Source of the DNA: Jiella endophytica
Lineage (GTDB): Bacteria; Pseudomonadota; Alphaproteobacteria; Rhizobiales; Rhizobiaceae
NCBI RefSeq assembly: GCF_004519335.1
Contig: NZ_SOZD01000008.1
Location: forward strand, 62,001-126,000
DNA length: 64,000 nucleotides
Direction of reading: 5' to 3'
Positions 58,666 to 64,000 of the stretch are shown piece by piece. The translations under genes and the position numbers were made by a program. The notes under the pieces are model-generated. The model saw only the letters and a list, made by a program, of their open reading frames with translations, was not told the DNA's origin and searched no databases. How positions within the stretch are numbered: position 1 is the stretch's first letter; each line of letters starts with the position of its first letter.

Positions 58666-59415
58666 TCAGAGGACGCCAGCCTCGTTTTTCAGCTTGCCGA
58701 GAAGCTCGTCGACGGAGGCGACCTTGACGCCGCCCTCGCGCTTCTTCGGCTCCTCGGTCTTGAGAACCTCCAGACGCGGCGAGACGTCGACCCCGAAATC
58801 GTCGGGGCTCTTCTCCTCGATCGGCTTCTTCTTCGCCTTCATGATGTTCGGCAGCGAGGCGTAGCGCGGCTCGTTGAGGCGCAGATCGGTGGTGACGACC
58901 GCCGGCATCTTCAGATCGACCGTCTGCAGGCCGCCGTCGACCTCGCGGGTGACCTTGGCATGGCCGTCGGCAAAGGCCACCTCGTTGGCGAAGGTGCCCT
59001 GGCTCCAGCCCAGCAGCGCGGCGAGCATCTGGCCGGTCTGGTTGCAGTCGTCGTCGATCGCCTGCTTGCCGACGATGACGAGGTCGGGGCCTTCCGCCTC
59101 GACGACGCCCTTGAGGATCTTGGCGACGGCGAGCGGCTCGGTCGGCTGGTCGGTCTTGACGAGAATGCCGCGGTCGGCCCCCATCGCCAGCGCGGTGCGG
59201 ATCGTCTCCTGCGACTGCTGCGGGCCGACCGAAACGGCGATCACCTCGCTCGCGGTGCCGGCCTCCTTCAGGCGGATCGCCTCCTCGACGGCAATCTCGT
59301 CGAAGGGGTTCATGCTCATCTTGACATTGGCGAGCTCGACGCCCGAACCGTCGGACTTCACCCGGATCTTCACGTTGTAGTCGACCACCCGCTTGACTGC
59401 GACGAGAACTTTCAT
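58666..59415 (-). CDS. etfB: Electron transfer flavoprotein subunit beta
   Basis: 249 residues. [20 protein letters not shown] at the N-terminus, the AMP-binding region [20 protein letters not shown] and the conserved [19 protein letters not shown]. Partner of etfA, 150 bases upstream of it. Confidence 0.97.
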   Translation of the reverse strand: MKVLVAVKRVVDYNVKIRVKSDGSGVELANVKMSMNPFDEIAVEEAIRLKEAGTASEVIAVSVGPQQSQETIRTALAMGADRGILVKTDQPTEPLAVAKILKGVVEAEGPDLVIVGKQAIDDDCNQTGQMLAALLGWSQGTFANEVAFADGHAKVTREVDGGLQTVDLKMPAVVTTDLRLNEPRYASLPNIMKAKKKPIEEKSPDDFGVDVSPRLEVLKTEEPKKREGGVKVASVDELLGKLKNEAGVL

Positions 59416-59600
59416 GGGCGCTCCTTCGATACGTCGAAACTCTGATTTTGTCGGCGCACTTCTCGCGCAAAGCGAGGCGCCTTGGCAAGCGCCGACAACA
59501 GGCCGGTCGCGCGGCATTCACGGCGGAACCTAAGAGGCACGACGCGAAAATCAGCCCTATGGCCCGGACGCTCGCAATGCCGCCCGCCCTCGGCGGCGAT

Positions 59601-60173
59601 CTAGCGGCTGCCGCCCGGCACCCAGAGAACGTCGGCGCGGCCCTCGTCATTGGCGATGCGGGCGGCGACGAAGAGGTGGTCGGACAGCCGGTTGACGTAG
59701 CGGATCGCGGTGTCGGCGACGGGCTCGCCCTCCTTGACGGCCAGCGCGATCATCAGCCGCTCGGCCCGCCGCGCCACCGTGCGCGCATGGTGCAGATGCG
59801 CCGCGGCAGGCGAACCTGCTGGAAGCACGAAGGACCGCAGCGGCGAGAGCTTGTCATTCATGGCGTCGATCTCGGCCTCGAGCCGCTCGACCTGGCTATC
59901 CACGACCTTCAAGGGTTCGAATTCGAGTTTCTTGCCGGTGTCGGGGGTCGCGAGCTCGGCGCCGAGATCGAAGAGCTCGTTCTGGATCCGAGCCAGCATC
60001 GCGTCTAGCGCGTCGCCGGTATAAAGCCTCGCAAGACCGATCACGGCATTGAGTTCGTCGATGGTCCCGTAGGTCTCGACCCTCAGATCCGCCTTGGAGC
60101 GGCGCTCGCCGTTGCCGAGCGCGGTCTCGCCCTTGTCGCCGGTGCGCGTATAGATCTTGTTCAGCCGGACCAA
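59601..60173 (-). CDS. PduO-type cob(I)alamin adenosyltransferase
   Basis: 190 residues. N-terminal KIYTRTGDKGETALGNGERR (ATP-binding) and RVETYGTIDELNAVIGLARL, plus FVLPAGSPAAAHLHHARTVA are the family signatures. Makes adenosylcobalamin for enzymes such as methylmalonyl-CoA mutase. Upstream of etfB by 186 bases in a common Rhizobiales order. Confidence 0.94.
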   Translation of the reverse strand: MVRLNKIYTRTGDKGETALGNGERRSKADLRVETYGTIDELNAVIGLARLYTGDALDAMLARIQNELFDLGAELATPDTGKKLEFEPLKVVDSQVERLEAEIDAMNDKLSPLRSFVLPAGSPAAAHLHHARTVARRAERLMIALAVKEGEPVADTAIRYVNRLSDHLFVAARIANDEGRADVLWVPGGSR

Positions 60174-60212
60174 CTCCGCCTCCCTCGCTCCGATTCGGCC
60201 TCAGACCGGTCC

Positions 60213-60404
60213 TCAATGCTTGGCGAGCAGCAGGACGCCGACGATGAGGATCACCGCCAGGCCCTGCAGCATGACGCGGGCGCGCATCAGCTTCTGGGAC
60301 GTGTTGCCCGAGCCGCCGCGCATCATGTTGACCAGCCCGGCGAGCAGCACCCCCGCCGTTACGATCATCACCAGGAGAGCCATGTAGGTCAGGAAACTGG
60401 ACAT
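60213..60404 (-). CDS. HIG1-type twin-transmembrane protein
   Basis: 63 residues with two hydrophobic helices (about 3-24 and 44-61) and a basic linker SQKLMRARVMLQGLAVIL typical of the HIG1 domain, known in mitochondria to associate with respiratory complexes III/IV. Located upstream of the adenosyltransferase and etf genes. Start at MSSFLTYMALL. Confidence 0.82.
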   Translation of the reverse strand: MSSFLTYMALLVMIVTAGVLLAGLVNMMRGGSGNTSQKLMRARVMLQGLAVILIVGVLLLAKH

Positions 60405-60499
60405 GCCGTCCTTTCGGTTTCGAAACGAGTGGTCATCCACAAGCATATAAGATCGACGAGCAATTCATCGAACCGCGACTCGTCGCTCTTTCCAGCGGT

Positions 60500-61390
60500 T
60501 CACCCCGCCGGCCGCCGCATGCGGCCCATCGCGGCCGCGACGCCGACGCCCGCCAGGAGCAGGCCGGCGAGTTGTACGAGGGTAAGCGTCTCGCCGAACA
60601 GGAGATACGCCATCACCGCGGTGACGCCCGGCGTCAGATACATCAGCGATGCGACCTTCGACACCGCGCCCTCCCGGATCAGGATCATCATCAGGAAGAT
60701 CGCCCCGATCGACAGGACGACGGTCAGCCACAAGAGGGCGAAGACGACTTCGCCGTTCCATTCGACCGCCATCGTCTCCAACGCTGCGGCCATGACGAGC
60801 GTCGGCAGCAGCGCGCCGAGATACTGGTAGAAGGTGCCGGTCCTGACGTCGATGCCGGTGGCGAAGCGCTTCTGCCAGATGGTGCCGATCGAGATGCCGA
60901 GCGCCGAAAGGCAGGCCGGTGCGACATTGACGAAGTGGTAGTCGCCGCTCGCCCCGAGCTTCGGCAGGATGACCAGCGCGACGCCTGCGAGTCCCAGCGC
61001 CAGGCCGAGCGCATGGCGCGGCCGAACCGTCTCGCCGAGCGCCGGCGCTGCGATCACGGCCGTGATGATCGGCTGCAGCCCGACGATCAGCGCCGCGACG
61101 CCAGCGTTCAGTCCGTGGCGCACGGAGAAGAACACCCCGCCGAGATAGACACCGTGGATCAGGCTGCCGGCAATCATCGAGTGGCCGGCAAGGCGCACCC
61201 GCGGCCATGGCGCCCGGGCGGCCACGGCCATGATGCCGAGCAGCCCGAGGGCGAGGCCGAAGCGCATCGACAGGAAGGTGAACGGCTCGGCATAGGGCAT
61301 GGCGTAGCGCGCGCCGATGAAGCCGGTCGACCAGAGCAGGACGAAGATCGCAGGGAAGGCGGGAAGAAAACGCTGCACGCAGGCCATCAT
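60500..61390 (-). CDS. EamA/DMT family transporter
   Basis: About 296 residues with ten hydrophobic spans, arranged as two EamA repeats (FVLLWSTGFIGARYAMPYAE first; LTPGVTAVMAYLLFGETLTL second). Small-molecule exporter of unknown substrate. The tandem ATG start (MM) leaves uncertainty of one codon; a longer frame upstream is rejected because it lacks hydrophobic family sequence. Confidence 0.9.
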   Translation of the reverse strand: MMACVQRFLPAFPAIFVLLWSTGFIGARYAMPYAEPFTFLSMRFGLALGLLGIMAVAARAPWPRVRLAGHSMIAGSLIHGVYLGGVFFSVRHGLNAGVAALIVGLQPIITAVIAAPALGETVRPRHALGLALGLAGVALVILPKLGASGDYHFVNVAPACLSALGISIGTIWQKRFATGIDVRTGTFYQYLGALLPTLVMAAALETMAVEWNGEVVFALLWLTVVLSIGAIFLMMILIREGAVSKVASLMYLTPGVTAVMAYLLFGETLTLVQLAGLLLAGVGVAAAMGRMRRPAG

Positions 61391-61595
61391 CTGGAAGGGT
61401 CGAGGGGCGCCACCCTCCGGCGCTCGGAAATATCGGCTCCCTCTACAGCGCTCCTGCGCCTTTTTGCCACGGCGGCGGCAAGTCTGCTCGGGATCTTGTC
61501 GTCCATGCCCCTGAAGAGCGCAGTGCCGATAGTAATTTTTTGACGAATTTTCTCGATTGTTCCCGTAGATCGTTGCCCAATCCGGAGAATGATAA

Positions 61596-62990
<1,395 letters not shown>

Positions 62991-63304
62991 CCGGCCGGCA
63001 CCATCCCGCCTCGGCTTCGTCACGGATCGCCTTCGTCGCGAACATCGGCCCGAAAATCGCAATCGATTTTCGGGCCGATGCCTGTTTCAGGGACTTGACC
63101 GTCCTGTGTGCCTCCTTTCGAACCCACGGCGCGCGAGGCGGGTCCGTGAGGAAGCGATTCAATTGCGCCGCATCCGGGAAAGACTTCGCCAGCCATTCCC
63201 CGCGCCGAGGCGCCATTCTCCGCCGCCCGGGGCCGATTGATTAAGATCGTCGCCGTGCGGAAAGGATCGCCGAAACATTTTGCCGTTCACCTGTTCCCGA
63301 AGAC
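62991..63304. other. Intergenic region with RIME-like repeat copy 7
   Basis: 314 bases between the chemoreceptor and the first small tandem gene. It holds the repeat at 63040-63136, whose perfect first palindrome could terminate the chemoreceptor transcript. No gene recognised. Confidence 0.55.
63040..63136 (+). repeat. RIME-like palindromic repeat, copy 7 (perfect first palindrome)
   Basis: CATCGGCCCGAAAATCG and CGATTTTCGGGCCGATG form exact 17-bp arms around CAAT. The second palindrome is degenerate (GTGTGCCTCC...AACCCAC). The first half could act as a terminator hairpin for the chemoreceptor gene. Confidence 0.82.
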
Positions 63305-63703
63305 ATGCATTCGGGAATCCCCCTTGTGACAATGACCAGCCAGTTGGCCTCGCTCGGATCGCCGGTTGCGGCATATGCGGAAAGCCCCGCTGCCTTCTCG
63401 CCGTCCGCCCGCAGCGCCGCGCCCGTTCCGGAGGAACTGCGCGCATCGCTGGCCGGCGCGGCCCGTTCGCCCGAGATCACCCAGGCCTATATCGAGGAGC
63501 TGAAGGCGAGAGCCGAGGAGCGGGCCGCCAATTCCCGGGCGATCCGCACCCGCATGCAGCTGGAAGGACAGGCCGCCGAGGCCTCGATCGTGATGGTCAC
63601 CGCGGTCACGTCGAGCGATGGCGGCGAAGCGACCGTCGAGGCGTCCACCGGGTCGGTCAGCGTCGCCGTCGCGCAGGCTGCCTATCGCAGCGACGGCGTC
63701 TGA
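63305..63703 (+). CDS. Uncharacterised small protein, first of two tandem paralogues
   Basis: 132 residues, soluble, Ala/Ser-rich, with no recognised family. The helical segment ITQAYIEELKARAEERAANS (about residues 58-77) is echoed by the next gene. A second in-frame ATG at 63332 (MTSQLASLG) may be the true start, as it resembles the N-terminus of the paralogue. Confidence 0.6.
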   Translation: MHSGIPLVTMTSQLASLGSPVAAYAESPAAFSPSARSAAPVPEELRASLAGAARSPEITQAYIEELKARAEERAANSRAIRTRMQLEGQAAEASIVMVTAVTSSDGGEATVEASTGSVSVAVAQAAYRSDGV

Positions 63704-63819
63704 AACCTCGATCAGCAAACGATTGATCGACCGTTAAAATTGTCAAACGAATAGATAATCAGCGAAAAGAATTTTAAGAGCAGGATCGCGGCAAGTCTCG
63801 AAACCGGAGGCCTTGCCGC

Positions 63820-64000
63820 ATGTCCGTGATATCGCCTGCCTTGCCGGTCCGTCCCGAGCCGCTGGCAGCCTCTTCCGACCTGATGCTGGACCAGCCCGAC
63901 GCGGCCCCCGCCACGGCCTTTCCGGGCGCGGCGAACGGTGTTACCGGCAAGATCGACGAGGACTATATCGAGAGCCTGCGTGCCACCGCTCAGGAGACGC
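63820..64000 (+). CDS. Uncharacterised small protein, second tandem paralogue (cut by window edge)
   Basis: 60 residues visible, starting MSVISPALPVRPEPLAASSD. The segment IDEDYIESLRATAQET aligns with ITQAYIEELKARAEE of the preceding gene, so the two are tandem duplicates. GGAGG stands 9 bases before the ATG. An AT-rich spacer separates them. Function unknown. Confidence 0.6.
   Translation, partial: MSVISPALPVRPEPLAASSDLMLDQPDAAPATAFPGAANGVTGKIDEDYIESLRATAQET

Overview
The window is a GC-rich chromosomal segment of an alphaproteobacterium, almost certainly Hyphomicrobiales (Rhizobiales); the genus cannot be named from the sequence, though an Aurantimonadaceae- or Rhizobiaceae-like lineage fits. 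Reasons: alphaproteobacterial gene orders (tig/clpP, yajC-secDF-Mth938-phytoene synthase-like, infA-maf-yacG, tlpA/argH-lipoprotein-lysA-DUF4175, HIG1-adenosyltransferase-etfB-etfA-hbd), families typical of the order (BA14K, DUF1127, HWE histidine kinase, fused SecDF), and a RIME-like intergenic repeat family.

Layout. 1-4.8 kb: protein quality control (clpP, cut by the left edge; tig) with an MscS-type channel gene between them, and tRNA-Leu. 5.0-5.75 kb: a DUF1127 micro-gene followed by three tandem hairpin RNAs with CCUCCUCCC loops, matching the cuckoo/CcsR sRNA family. 5.8-14.7 kb: trmFO, a DUF4153 membrane protein, a secretion block (yajC, secDF) joined to homologues of two mitochondrial complex I assembly factors (NDUFAF3-like, NDUFAF6-like), and a DUF815 ATPase. 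14.7-15.6 kb is gene-free but hairpin-rich. 15.6-30.5 kb: mostly single housekeeping or accessory genes (DsbA-like protein, BA14K, pepP, prmA, CPA antiporter, SCO, OpgC, hexapeptide transferase, MFS, MoxR, GNAT, host-attachment protein, SleB hydrolase, LysR). 30.6-35.3 kb: a DUF1127-like gene and a signalling cluster of two histidine kinases and one receiver-only regulator. 35.6-39.7 kb: yacG-maf-infA, murA, GFA, tRNA-Arg. 40-47.5 kb: urease genes ureJ-B-C-E-F-G, interrupted by a DUF29 gene and two opposite-strand secreted-protein genes, with no ureA or ureD. 48.3-56.6 kb: class III aminotransferase, DUF4175, lysA, lipoprotein, argH, tlpA. 56.6-60.4 kb: fatty-acid/electron-transfer operon (hbd, etfA, etfB, adenosyltransferase, HIG1). 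60.5-64 kb: EamA transporter, soluble chemoreceptor, and two tandem related small proteins, the second cut by the right edge.

There is no prophage, insertion sequence, CRISPR array or integrase. The most distinctive features are non-coding: the triple sRNA array at 5.36-5.75 kb, seven copies of a palindromic repeat of about 100 bp (two of them inverted around ureB), and TGC-rich palindromes upstream of the DUF1127 gene, a 67-residue unknown gene and hbd. Start codons were chosen from ribosome binding sites, signal peptides and family lengths; none is experimentally confirmed.
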